Assembly: GCA_963969495.1 (NCBI GenBank)
Contig: OZ018325.1
Coordinates: 202,345,223-202,409,222, forward strand
Reading direction: 5' to 3'
Length of the DNA: 64,000 bases
From: Ceratothoa steindachneri
Lineage: Eukaryota; Arthropoda; Malacostraca; Isopoda; Cymothoidae
Part shown: one piece after another, positions 12,080 through 21,955 of the stretch
Layout of the letters: each line of letters starts with the position of its first letter
Numbering within the stretch: position 1 is the first letter of the stretch
Position numbers and translations under genes: made by a program
The notes under the pieces: model-generated
Seen by the model: only the letters and a program-made list of their open reading frames with translations
The model's database searches: none
What the model was told of the DNA's origin: nothing

Positions 12080-14146
12080 CTTCTCTCTCCCTTTACAGGA
12101 TCTAGCGCTTCGAAAGTTCATAAAAGAAGAAATCTAGAATACAAATATTGACCCCAATGATTCAGAAATAGAACAAATTTTAAATGTATCTTCTGACCCT
12201 GAAAAGTATGGGCCTATGTGCGCTTCACATCAAGAGAACCAAGAAGATACAACATTCACAGAAAGAGAGGTCTTAGAAAGAGGGACCAGAGCTATAAAAA
12301 GATGCCCATGTCAGTGGACAAAAAGATGTTTCGAGCAACCAACTACAACATGGACTTATGTACCATCACTGACAGACACTTATGAGTGGACCTCTTTCAA
12401 GTATTTCCAAAGTTATTTCCCAAATAGTTTATTGTAAGAAATACAACGCAAACAACATGTACTCGATACAGGCAACTGTGTAAATGTCACAGTGAAACAA
12501 ATAAAAAAAACTATTTGGGATTCATATTTATATGAACAGTTTGGGATTTTTCAAGAGTTGAAATGTATTGGCAGTCTAGTTCTAGGATTTCTCTCATTGC
12601 TGATAGTATGTCTTTAAATAGCTTTTATAAACTGAGGTCAAATCTGGATTTTGTAAAGACCTTTGATGATTATAGTATGGATGATAGACTTTGGAAATTA
12701 ACTCCAATCTTCGACTGTGTAGAAGATGTCTGTAACATGTTATCACTTAAAGAAATTTGTGTGTCGATGAAATGATGATTCTATTCAAAGGACAAATATC
12801 CTTATATATAAAATGCAAAACTAAACCATCAGATATTAAAAATTTTTATACTATGTGAGAGGTCAAGTTTGGTTTATAACTTTATTGTATATCAACGAAA
12901 ATCTAACTCTATTCCAAGTGACACAAAAGAAAATGTAAGACTCGCAGCTTCTGTGGTTCTTCAACTAACAAAGTTTGTACCTAGGGACAATAACTTAAAA
13001 ATATATTTTAAGAATTATTTCACTACGCTACAACTCATTTAGAAACTACGAGAAGGATTACTACATACTGCTGGTACTATTCGAAAAAAATCGGGATGAT
13101 AAAACTCCACTAAAGTCAGAAAAAGAACTAAAAAGTTAAGGAAGAAGATCTACTGACGAAGTAAGAGATAAATCTAGGCACATAGTTATGGTGATATAGT
13201 TGGAAAACAGGACAGCGCAGTTTGCATCATCCTTTGTTGGAAAGTCACCATTAACAGATGTAAAACAGTGGGACAAGTCTGTCAACAAACATATTCAAGT
13301 TCAATGTCCCCAAGTTGTAAAATAATACAATTCTCACATGGGCGGTGTTGATAAAATGGATTTTCTCATTGCACTCTATCGCAATCAAATATGTTAAAAA
13401 AAATAGACATTACGAGTTGCATTTCACTTTGTGTACTTAGCGATTTGCAATTCTTGGCTAGAGTACAAAAGACATACTGATATTTAACCTAAAATTCAAA
13501 TGGACCTGCTAAACTTTAGAACTTATATCGCAGAGACGTTAATCAGCCAAGATACAACAGAAACACGCACCCTAGGTCGTACAAGGAAAAGTCTTACTGA
13601 CGAAATGCCAAAACATAAGCGCTCAACTCCTGATATTCGGCCTGTAGCTGATGTATGTATGATGTATGACGGCTTAGCTCATTGGCCTGATGCACTCGAT
13701 CTAACCCCAGCTGCTAAATGCTAAATAGATGGTTGTAATGGGAGAACTCGAATCGTATGTAATAAATGTAAGGTTCAGCTATGCTTTCAAAAGGAATTAA
13801 ATTGTTTCAAACCTGTTTCACATCAAGAACTACAGGTGTCTAAAAAATCACACTCTGAGTGCCTAACTCCTATAATAAAATGAAATCTTATTTTTATTGT
13901 ACGGAAGAATATTTTTGTTTCTCAGGTATTGTTCAAGTAATGTCTATTTAAACTCATTTGTTTGAAAAATGGTAAGTTTTATTGATTTGTGTTACGTCTA
14001 GTAATATATCCCCTTCAGGTAAAACGTCACAGGTAAGAATAATAAACTAAAAACGTGTAAAATTGGGTTGAATGTGTGCCAATTAATATAATTTTGCTAA
14101 AAAAATTACTTTACACCAAATCATAACTCTTGAGTGAAAGGGTTAA
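12080..14146 (+). mobile_element. piggyBac-type transposon relic 1
   Basis: The plus strand holds a decayed piggyBac transposase (12099-13880). A terminus CTTTCACTCA (reverse-complement reading) ends in GGG followed by TTAA at 14143-14146, the target tetranucleotide of this superfamily. The left terminus could not be matched. A pyrimidine tract ending TTTACAG at 12098 directly precedes the first transposase-like codons and looks like a splice acceptor, so the ancestral gene may have had a 5' intron. Several stops show it is dead. Confidence 0.7.
12099..13880 (+). pseudogene. piggyBac transposase pseudogene
   Basis: The reading opens DLALRKFIKEEI then hits a stop. It continues as DPNDSEIEQIL, an acidic N-terminal region typical of the family, then WTYVPSLTDTYEWTSFKYF (12216-12437). 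The best evidence is HMGGVDKMDFLIALYRNQI (about 13335-13395) followed by VAFHFVYLAICNSWLEYKRH, the C-terminal catalytic region of piggyBac transposases whose 'GGVDxxD' Asp is one of the active-site residues. After LTPAAKC comes a Cys/His-rich tail with CNKCKVQLCF (about 13735-13830), like the family's C-terminal zinc-binding domain. At least four stops and several frame changes occur, and the central region with the other two Asp residues is unreadable. Confidence 0.75.
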
Positions 14147-15694
14147 ATAAGCATGTTCGGTTCCGGTATTGTGAGTTTGTATCGGTTATATTCTAAGCCA
14201 CTTGTCTCAATGCAATTATCTAAAAGAGCCAGTGTTTATTAAAACATGGAAAGGCAATCTTACAAAACTCCAAATGTGTGTTCTCAATTTTAACTTCTGA
14301 AGATTAAGTATGCACTACATTTGAGGCCCACTAAGAAAATTGCACTTTTGTCCACTGCAGGTAGTTTGAGTAGGCAAATTAACTATTAATATTGCTTCTG
14401 AATATATTTCCGAATAACATTGCAAAAGTTATACGTCGAGTATCTAGGTCTAAATTGGAAAGATCTGAATGGGAAGCGTCGTGATGTTAATTCAATCCTA
14501 TACTAAAGCTCAATTCGAAATCCTTTTTCCCCAGCAACAGAGCTTTATTCTTACTGCATCAGTAGATATCTCACCTCGGCCACAATTAATCAAGAAATCG
14601 ACATTCAGGAGGTAATCGATAAATACAACCTCCTACATACCCGAGTAAAGGACTTGGGTTTTCAACCGCGTTCGGACGCTTACACTTTAGGGTTGACTCA
14701 AGAATTCCTGCCTAAATGGAATACTGCAAAGGCCGGCCGTTATTGACCTATTAGCCTCAGTTATGAACTCATTTGTAAGGGAGTAAGCTAATACTAAAGG
14801 TGAAGGAATCGATCGATGCACTATTTATCTACTAACGAAGTAAAGAAATTCGGTGTAACTCAAGTGACAAAATGATGGGAAGACCAAAGACGAATAAATA
14901 AAATCGAAACAAGGATAAATATAAAACACCAACAGAACTTAAACTACTAGTTTTGAGTACCTGTTTTCTTTATTCAACCTTGTTATGTTAGTATTATAAT
15001 ATCAAGCCCCCTTCCACGTCAAGTTTTCTCCATCTGCATCACTATTACCGCTCATTCATTTATTTCACCCTTTTTCATTACCTTCGTCATTCATGGATTC
15101 CTTCTCCGCAAAAAGGGAATGATATTGTTGGTTAAACCAGTCTACTTTCTTTTAGAAGCTAATTAATTCAAGTATAGAGTAGAATGCTGAATCATGCCAA
15201 ATCCTCAAGTACAATTTCGCGTGAAGAACACAAGTACTCAAGAGTATCTTACTCATCATAATGGAAAAAAAATGTTCTAAATGCCAAAATAAAAAAAAAA
15301 ACTTAAAGAGATTTTAATGTTCGTGATGAAATATCTTAGTTTCCTTCTTTGAAATTAAATTTGGAATGATTAATACTTTTAAAATGTGACTGTGTGATTC
15401 AAATTTTCAAGTGATTAATTTGAATTTTTGATTCACAATTGAAAATTTCGAGGGATTAATTAAATTTTTTTCGAGGAATTAGTTTTAAATTTCATGTGCT
15501 TCATTTTTGTCTATAGGTATAAATATTGGCAGGGTTTGGGAAATGCCAGAGAACTATTACCTATTTAATAGGCTCATGGAAATTAACTCTTGAGAAAGAG
15601 AATATATTAATGACTATTCTTCCCGTTGAATCTTTGAAGCAATTATATTAAAAATAATTACCCTTTCATTTCGGGGAAGGAAATAGTTTTAAAA
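14147..15694. other. Unassigned; possible RT crumb
   Basis: Mostly AT-rich without features. At about 14705-14770 the plus strand reads FLPKWNTAKAGRY, a stop, PISLSYEL, which could be the 'W..AK...YRPISL' segment of a LINE RT, but this is too short to call. Repeated AATTTTT/GATTAATT motifs lie at 15345-15500. Confidence 0.35.
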
Positions 15695-17387
15695 TACAGT
15701 ATGTCCGAAAAGTTACTATTCAGTGAAAAACAACATAGGTAAAGTTTTAATCAAAGTGAAGTTCATTTATGATATTGCAGTTTCTTCTTGTCCGGTGTTT
15801 TGGGTAATTGCTGTTTTAAACTCTTGTGCGAATTGTTGTACACCGGTTCCTTCAGAGTAACTCAGAAATAAAAAAATACATAGGTATGGGTCCGGAACCA
15901 AGCAGACCAGATTCTCCTTGTTGGTACCGCTTCGATGGTGGAGAAATGTAAAGCTCTCTTTCCCTCCCTTAACCTTGGGGAAAGCAATGTCGCCTTCTCT
16001 GATACCGTCATTAATCTTGGTGTTATTTTTGACGAGCAGCTCTCGTTTAAAGTGCACATCCATCGTATCTGTGAGTCTTCCCTCGGTTTCCTCCGCAACT
16101 TTTAACGCGTTCGATCATATTTGGTTGACGAAGCCTTGAGACTGCTATTCATGCCTCGTCACCTCACCTTTAGACTACTTCAATTCTTTTTTAGTTAATT
16201 TTCCTTCTTCGTCACTTCGTCCCCTACAAAGAGTTCAAACTATGCTGCCCGGCTCCTCCTTCGCCGCCCCTGGTTCTCTCCTTCGATGCCTCTGTTACAG
16301 GAGCTACACTGGTTACCTATTGGCTTCCTTAGTCACTATAAAATTCTTCTCATCACCTACAAGGCCCTAAACCTCGAGACTCCACCTTATCTCTCGTCTG
16401 CCCTCTCCCGTCGTCAAATTTCTCGGGCACTCCTGTCTAACCTCGCTCCCCTCCTAAACACTTCTCGTTCTGTCCTCTGCTCGATGGGTGATCGTTCCTT
16501 CTGAGTTTGTGCTCCTAGACTCTGGAATGCTCTTCTTGCCGAAGGCCGATCCTCTCCCTCCCTTGCTACTTTTAAACGTCTCCTGAAGACTCATCTCTTC
16601 AGAATTGCCTTCTCTTCCCTGTAAACTTTCTCTACACTCGCTACACTACCTGCGATCTGGGAGGGCTAACAGTACTGAAGGGCGCATTATAAATACCTAT
16701 TATTATTATCAGCGAAGAAGACTTTCAAAAACTGTAGTGAGGCACGGTCGTATGTGCAGTTCTCCATTCTGCTGAAACCAACATTCTTCAAGCTAATAAC
16801 ACTCATTGAGCTTATCTATGAATGTTCCCGGGAATGTGAGTTCGGTAGCGTTTTCGTCTATGGTGGCGTCGAAGAAAAATGGGCCAACCACTGATACACG
16901 TACGATTTAAGCATACCCATACCCCCTCCCTTCTGATACTACTGGAGAATTTCTTGGAGTTCATGAGGGCTTTCAGTGCCCCATAGACGAGTGTTCTGGC
17001 TATTTATGTATCCTCAATTATGAAACCATGCCTCATCAGTGAAGAAGGTTACAGCAATGATGCCATCAATCACCTTCTCTCCTCAAGAAGAAAGTTGTGA
17101 AACCAATTGTTGTAATCAAAGCTCAACTAGTGATCACGTTCTTCCAACTAGTGCACTAGGGATACCTCAGATGAAATTAATTTCAACTTCTACCGCAGAT
17201 TCATGCGCTGTACTCTTTGCTAAATGTACCTGCTGGAATGACCGTCATACAGACTTCTTTGGACTGTTCAGAATTATTTCCTGGATCTCAACAGCTTTGT
17301 CTTCTGAGATTGAGGGCCTCCCAGTTTGGGAAGTGTCTGCAACACTACTCGTTTGGTACTGTACAGTAACTTTTCTAACACCCTGTA
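15695..17387 (-). mobile_element. IS630/Tc1-superfamily transposon split by L2-like LINE
   Basis: Inverted ends are visible. The left end is TACAGTATGTCCGAAAAGTT (15695 on). The right end, read on the minus strand, is TACAGGGTGTTAGAAAAGTT (17387 back). Both sit at TA dinucleotides, the target of this superfamily. The minus-strand coding trace gives TGRPSISEDKAVEIQEII (DNA-binding region), then VTFFTDEAWFHN carrying the first catalytic Asp, NTRLWGTESPHEL, and CWFQQNGELH where the family has 'FQQDGAxxH' (second Asp changed to Asn). After the LINE at 15910-16709, VTLKEPVYNNSHKSLK resembles 'GYLKxxVY'. The third acidic residue is lost near the junction. Many stops; dead. Confidence 0.75.
15910..16709 (+). 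mobile_element. L2-like LINE, 5'-truncated copy 1
   Basis: The plus strand encodes the C-terminal part of an L2/CR1-type ORF2. Pieces include LFPSLNLGESNVAFSD, NLGVIFDEQLSFKVHIHRIC (the 'LGVxxDxxLSFxxHI' block after the RT), then LLQELHWLPIGFLSHYKI, LLITYKALNLETPPYLSS and VCAPRLWNALLAE, which form the family's standard C-terminal signature. The 3' end reads GGGCGCATTATAAATACCTA then (TTA)n, typical of L2-type tails. Frameshifts occur near 16120-16200 and there is a stop at 16504. The same family occurs at 31290-32640 (minus) and as a solo tail at 34985-35054. It interrupts the DNA transposon at 15695-17387. Confidence 0.85.
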
Positions 17388-17399
17388 TTAATCAGGAGA

Positions 17400-17583
<184 letters not shown>

Positions 17584-17584
17584 T

Positions 17585-18420
17585 TAGGGCTTCTCCCATG
17601 GAGCTTCAATTTAATTTGAAGGATGAACGAAAGAACGCGCAAAAGGAAATTAATTTCATTTTCTTAATAGATACAACGTTTCGGGTGAGCTTTTCACCCA
17701 ACTTCGGGTCCTGGAAAATACAATTCGTGGAGTAGACAAACAATTAAAGTTATATTTTAACAGACAATCACAATGATCAATTTATGGAAAGTATTTAATA
17801 TTTATTTAGGGAGGATTGCGAAAGTTTACAGGAAAATTGATATTTTGGGATTATTATGTTAAGAGTTAAAAATTAACGATTGAGGAAACACTGGAAACAC
17901 ATCGAGATAAACTAACCTTAAACAATCCGCCGTTAGAGGATAACTGGGGAGAAAGGGCGAGGAGCGCAAGAAGAAAGAGAAGGTTAGGAGGTTGGTGATA
18001 TATTTGTTTAGAGTAGAAGTAGTGAGTGAGAAGAAGAATCGGAATTTACGGAAGGAGAAAGGTATTTAATATACATAGATTTAAGTGATCTCAGCGAGCG
18101 CACCGTACTGCCTATATATCTCCCTAGTTTACAATTGGGGCAAGTAAACTCATAAATAACGGAGCACTTCGCTTCAGGCGAAATTCTGACCTTACAATTA
18201 AAGTATAATCCTATGTGGTATCTATTTATGAAAATCAACTTAAAATTGGTAAAAGTGAATATATTCAAGTATTCTTCTCTTCGGGTCTTCTGGGAGAATA
18301 TATTCGAAATATTATTATTTGCTGTATGTCTAGGGTGCGACTATATTTCAAATCTTCTCCTCTTTCAGTTTTGGAATTGCAAATATATTAAAAATATTCT
18401 TTAGGATGGAATAGAATAAA
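17585..18420 (-). mobile_element. Penelope-like element, 3' part with GIY-YIG domain
   Basis: The minus-strand frame at 18008-18268 reads CKVRISPEAKCSVIYEFTCP then NCKLGRYIGSTVRSLRSL. This matches the start of the GIY-YIG endonuclease of Penelope-like retroelements, usually '(F)KDRxxx...CSxVVYxxxCPxCxxxYIGSTxRxLxxR', with the two Tyr blocks (VIYEFTC; YIGST) in place. Downstream the frame decays. At 17655-17722 lies a hammerhead-like hairpin of the kind known in the terminal repeats of these elements. The RT part is absent, so it is a 5'-truncated copy. Its 3' side runs directly into the TA tract at 17534-17581. Confidence 0.65.
17655..17722 (-). ncRNA. Degenerate hammerhead-ribozyme-like motif
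   Basis: On the minus strand: a box CCGAAGT where the hammerhead consensus is CUGANGA; one unpaired T; a perfect 6-bp stem GGGTGA/TCACCC with a 5-nt loop; the invariant GAAAC box; then GTTGTA. The last part gives a two-base-pair stem III (AC/GU around GUU) and a GUA cleavage triplet, the minimal form described for Penelope-like elements. Outer pairing TATTTT/AAAATG plus GGA/TCT could form stem I. Changes in the first box make activity unlikely. It lies downstream of the GIY-YIG trace on the same strand, as expected. Confidence 0.5.
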
Positions 18421-18855
18421 ATACTCATCTTAATTTGGCTTGTTGGGGGGAAAGAATATATTACAAATTTTCTTTCCGTCATGTCTTGTTGGAAAGAAAG
18501 TTTAGCAAATATTCCTCTACTTGTCTTGGTGAAGGAAATATAGTAAAAAAATTCTTCTCTTCAAGCAATGAAGAGACACAAGAGTAAAATAGAAGAACTC
18601 CAATTAGTTTAAAATTAAATTATTGAAATTAATATAAACTTAAATGATTAATTAATCAAGCGATATTTTTTTAAGTTAATCCTAACTTTTCCATAACGGG
18701 TAAAAGACATTTGGGCCAAAGAGCAAAGAAAAGTGCAAAAGATTTCTAAAAACGATAGTAAACTTCTAAAATGGAGGGATTGGGACTGAAATACGGGTTC
18801 TCCTTTATGAAGGTTATTTAGAATTGTTTTTTCAGTTTTCACATTAACCTTAAGT

Positions 18856-18869
18856 ATACACACACACAA

Positions 18870-18940
<71 letters not shown>
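18856..18940. repeat. (CA)n-(TA)n compound microsatellite
   Basis: A CA-rich run passes directly into a TA run and stops at the inverted-repeat unit starting at 18943. Confidence 0.95.
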
Positions 18941-18942
<2 letters not shown>

Positions 18943-18943
<1 letters not shown>

Positions 18944-19170
18944 CAGAAAGTCACACAGGAAAAATGAAAAGCGAATTCCAAGTACTTCCCCGTCTCTTGA
19001 AATGTTCAAATATTCGAGTCATATTTAAGTAGGAGTCTACTAGGTATAAAGTGTTGGTTGAAAATAATACTGAATAAAGTTCGAAAGTAGTTGGAATCGA
19101 TTTTTCATTTTTCCTGTGTGATATTTTGCAATTATTGCTCTACTCACGTGCTACTTTGTGAGTTTCTCAT
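18943..19170. repeat. Penelope-terminus-like repeat with inverted arms
   Basis: Arms at 18943-18981 and 19091-19129 are inverted copies of about 39 bp (shared core TCACACAGGAAAAATGAAAA) around a 109-bp spacer. The spacer (18992-19079) is similar to 50674-50757. The right part (19070-19170) is similar to 52524-52630. It abuts a TA tract. I infer a dispersed family derived from Penelope-like element ends, because one relative sits next to a GIY-YIG trace at 50.76 kb. Confidence 0.55.
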
Positions 19171-19415
19171 ATGTATATGTATAGCGTTAGCTTTTGGTAA
19201 TTAACAAAATGCGGTCACTTTGTCTCAAAGATTAGTGTCAGTTGGCTGTTATTATATATTCAAGTATTTCAGTTTTCTTTGTCAATTTTTCTTAGTTTAC
19301 GGCTAAAAATCATATGGAAAGATACATATCGAAACTAGTTGCGTTCTACTAAACTTTATGCTCCCAAACAGTGGTTTCTTTGTATATTTAACCTGCCTCC
19401 TTTTTCAGTAAAACA

Positions 19416-19419
<4 letters not shown>

Positions 19420-19494
<75 letters not shown>
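19420..19494. repeat. (TA)n microsatellite
   Basis: An uninterrupted TA run of about 75 bp that ends ten bases before the left inverted repeat of the Tc1 element. Confidence 0.97.
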
Positions 19495-19498
<4 letters not shown>

Positions 19499-19854
19499 CA
19501 CGTCAAATTATTGGATACATAACATTTTTTAATAATCCCTGCATAATATTTCTTCCTTTGGGTTGATAATTTACAAATACGAGTATGTTCCAATAATACT
19601 TTCAATCACCTGTACAAATGAAAAATGAAAAACTCATAAATGGAAAAAGTTTTATTAAAAAATGCAAAAATAACGCAAAAGTATTGGATACATATTAATT
19701 TTTTACTATTTCATGCATAATATTTTAGATTTGGGGTTGAAAATTGACATATATGTTTCAATAATAGCACTATTGCCCTTGGCCAATCAGAAAGGGCCAC
19801 GATACTTTGCTTATCAATGACGTCATCTGTTATCTCCTTCAGCCACCATTCTCC

Positions 19855-20715
19855 TTCCACCAAATAAACTCAAGATATTCAATGCGTGCATTCGCTCGAG
19901 ACTCTTGTACCCCCCGGTGCCGTTGAACGCGAGCGCCAAGACCAACATTGCGCAAATTCAAGTCATCCAGAACAAAGCGGTGCTACTCATTAAAAACGAA
20001 AAAGACAGAGGGGGCTCCACGACTCGGTTGGATTATCTCCGATCAACGTGGCGCTCCACGAGAGAGCTAAGAAGATATGGCAAGCTATTGGCGCCCGTTT
20101 GACCCCTGAATTCTCCCGTACACACTTAGAAATCGAAGTAGACCGACTAGTAAGACCATTCAAGAGTAGTAAACTACAGTCTGACGGTGACGTGACTCCC
20201 AAATACACGTGACAAAACCGACAAAAGACAGAAAACAACCAATGTAATGCGCAGGTTCCTTTAGTAAAATAAATCCCAAAGTAAACACAATTTTTTGCCA
20301 AACTTAAACTAAAATTCAAATTCACAATTTCAATTCAATTCAAATTAATTTATATTAAAAGGAAAATAAACTTTTTCGAAAACTCCCAGCGGGAATAAAA
20401 CCCCCGCCTAAAATAAAGGCTTGAATGCCTAAAGATCATTAAGGTCAAAAACTAATAATTATAATTAAATTAACTATGTTAATTTAATTAAATAAACTAT
20501 AAATTTGTAGTTTATTAAATAAAAAACCCAAACTAACAAAATCCATTAAAAAACAAAAAAACAGCTACCCTTTCACCATGGACCTTTTTATTCTGTCTCC
20601 CACACATCATCTTTTCTTTAAATTCACCCTTTAACCACTTTACTCCTTATTATTTTCACTCTAACTCTATCTAAATTTCACCACCTATTATGTTCAATGT
20701 CCAATGTCCAATGTT
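19855..20715 (+). pseudogene. LINE RT C-terminal scrap plus 3' UTR inside Tc1
   Basis: The plus strand reads KIFNACIRSRLLYPPVPLN, then IAQIQVIQNKAVLLIKN. This matches the RT thumb segment 'KLxLYxACxRSxLLYG...LQVIQNKALRxI' of jockey-type LINEs. After a stop near 20100 the sequence becomes A/T-rich, then pyrimidine-rich. The stretch at about 20410-20715 (with AAAGGCTTGAATGCC and TTATGTTCAATGTCCAATG) resembles 50195-50480 downstream of LINE copy C. This suggests both are 3' UTRs of related LINEs. It separates the Tc1 left arm from its transposase. Confidence 0.55.
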
Positions 20716-20734
20716 CTTCTACCAGTTGTAATCT

Positions 20735-21764
20735 ATGAACGTGATGGGTGGCAAAGTTAAGGAATTGTCAGAGGAAATGCGCAAAATGATCATTGAACGT
20801 CACAGAGGACGAGATGGCTATTGTAAAATATCCCAAGATCAAAAGATCCCCTTAAGTACAATGGGAAACATTATTGAAAGTGGAAGAAATTTAATACGAC
20901 TGCTAAAATTCAGAGGAGTGGCCGGCAACGGAAACTAAACAATGCAACTGCACGGTGGATTGCTCGGAAAGTGCAGAACGATCCATTTACAACACGCATG
21001 GAAATTCAAAACGATCTTAAAGTAGCTGGAAAGAAAGTGAGCAAGGGCACAATTAGTAGAACCCTCAATCGCATTGGCCTACATTCAAGATCGCCAAGGA
21101 AGTCTCCTTTGTTGACCACCAGACATGTAAAGGCCCGGTTGAAATTTGCTGAAACTTATGAAGACCAACCGAGCGAATTTTGCGACAACGTAATATGGTC
21201 CGATGAGACCAAAATTTAACTTTTTGGCGGAACACGGCAACTCAGGTTTGGAGGAAGAAGGGAACGGCCCACAACCCTAAGAATACCATACCTACTGTGA
21301 AATTCGGAGGCAGTATTTTAATGGTATGGGGTGTTTTTCATCAAATGGCACTGAGAAATTGGAAATAATCAGAGGGAAGATGAATGCCTCTCAATATTGT
21401 GAAATTCTATAACGAAATCTTTTCAAATCTGCCAGATCATTAGACCTTAGACAAAGTTTTCTTTTCCAACGGGACAATGATCCTAAGCACACGACTAAGG
21501 CAATAAAAATGGTTTGGAAATAATGAGATTGACGTCATGACATGGCCTAGTCAGTCTCCTGACCAAAACCCAATCGAAAACTTTTGGACGAAACTAAAGC
21601 TACAAGTTTGTGCAAGGAGTCCACAAATTATCAAACAGTTGGAAGATTTAGGCAAAGAAGCATGGGCTAATATTCCTGCGAATACTTGTAAAAGGCTTAC
21701 GACCAAATATATAAAGAGGCTTAAAGCAGTAAAACCGAATAGAGGTTATGCTACAAAATATTAA
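20735..21764 (+). pseudogene. Tc1 transposase (DD34E type), broken
   Basis: Frames at 20735-20938, 20971-21219 and 21537-21764 form one transposase. VKELSEEMRKMIIERHRG is the N-terminal helix-turn-helix region. VSKGTISRTLNRIGLHSR is the second DNA-binding motif. [11 protein letters not shown] (about 21185-21217) has the first catalytic Asp and is followed directly by a TAA. FQRDNDPKHTTKAIK (about 21465-21510) has the second Asp. WPSQSPDQNPIENFWTKLK (about 21543-21600) has the third acidic residue in 'NPIEN'. The C-terminus, with YIKRLKAVKPNRGYATKY, matches the family's end. Family length is about 340 residues. At least two frameshifts and three stops break it, but all three acidic positions remain. 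Confidence 0.9.
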
Positions 21765-21955
21765 ATACTCGTAAATGTATCCAATATTTTTGCGTGTGTT
21801 ATTTTGCTTTTTTGTAAATAAAATTTTGACTTTTATGATGTTTTCATTTTTTATTTGCACAGTTGATTGAAAGTATTATTGGAACATATTTGTAAATTAT
21901 CAATCCAAAAGAAGAAGCATGAAATAGTAAAAAATGTTATGTAAGCAATAATTTG

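Larger units (their letters stand above)
19504..21955 (+). mobile_element. Tc1-type transposon with ~200-bp inverted repeats
   Basis: The left arm (19504 to about 19705) and right arm (about 21768-21955) are inverted copies about 200 bp long. They share, for example, GATAATTTACAAATA, TTCCAATAATACTTTCAATC and TATTGGATACAT in order. A third, partial arm copy (19680-19775) follows the left arm in the same orientation. The transposase frames lie at 20735-21764. About 950 bp between the left arms and the transposase is foreign: it contains a LINE RT scrap and 3' UTR (19855-20715). Long subterminal repeats of this kind are known in several Tc1 families. Stops in the transposase show it is inactive. 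Confidence 0.8.

Noticed and set aside
14690..14775. Possible LINE RT 'PISL' fragment
   Set aside because: Too short and interrupted by a stop; no neighbouring RT motif supports it.
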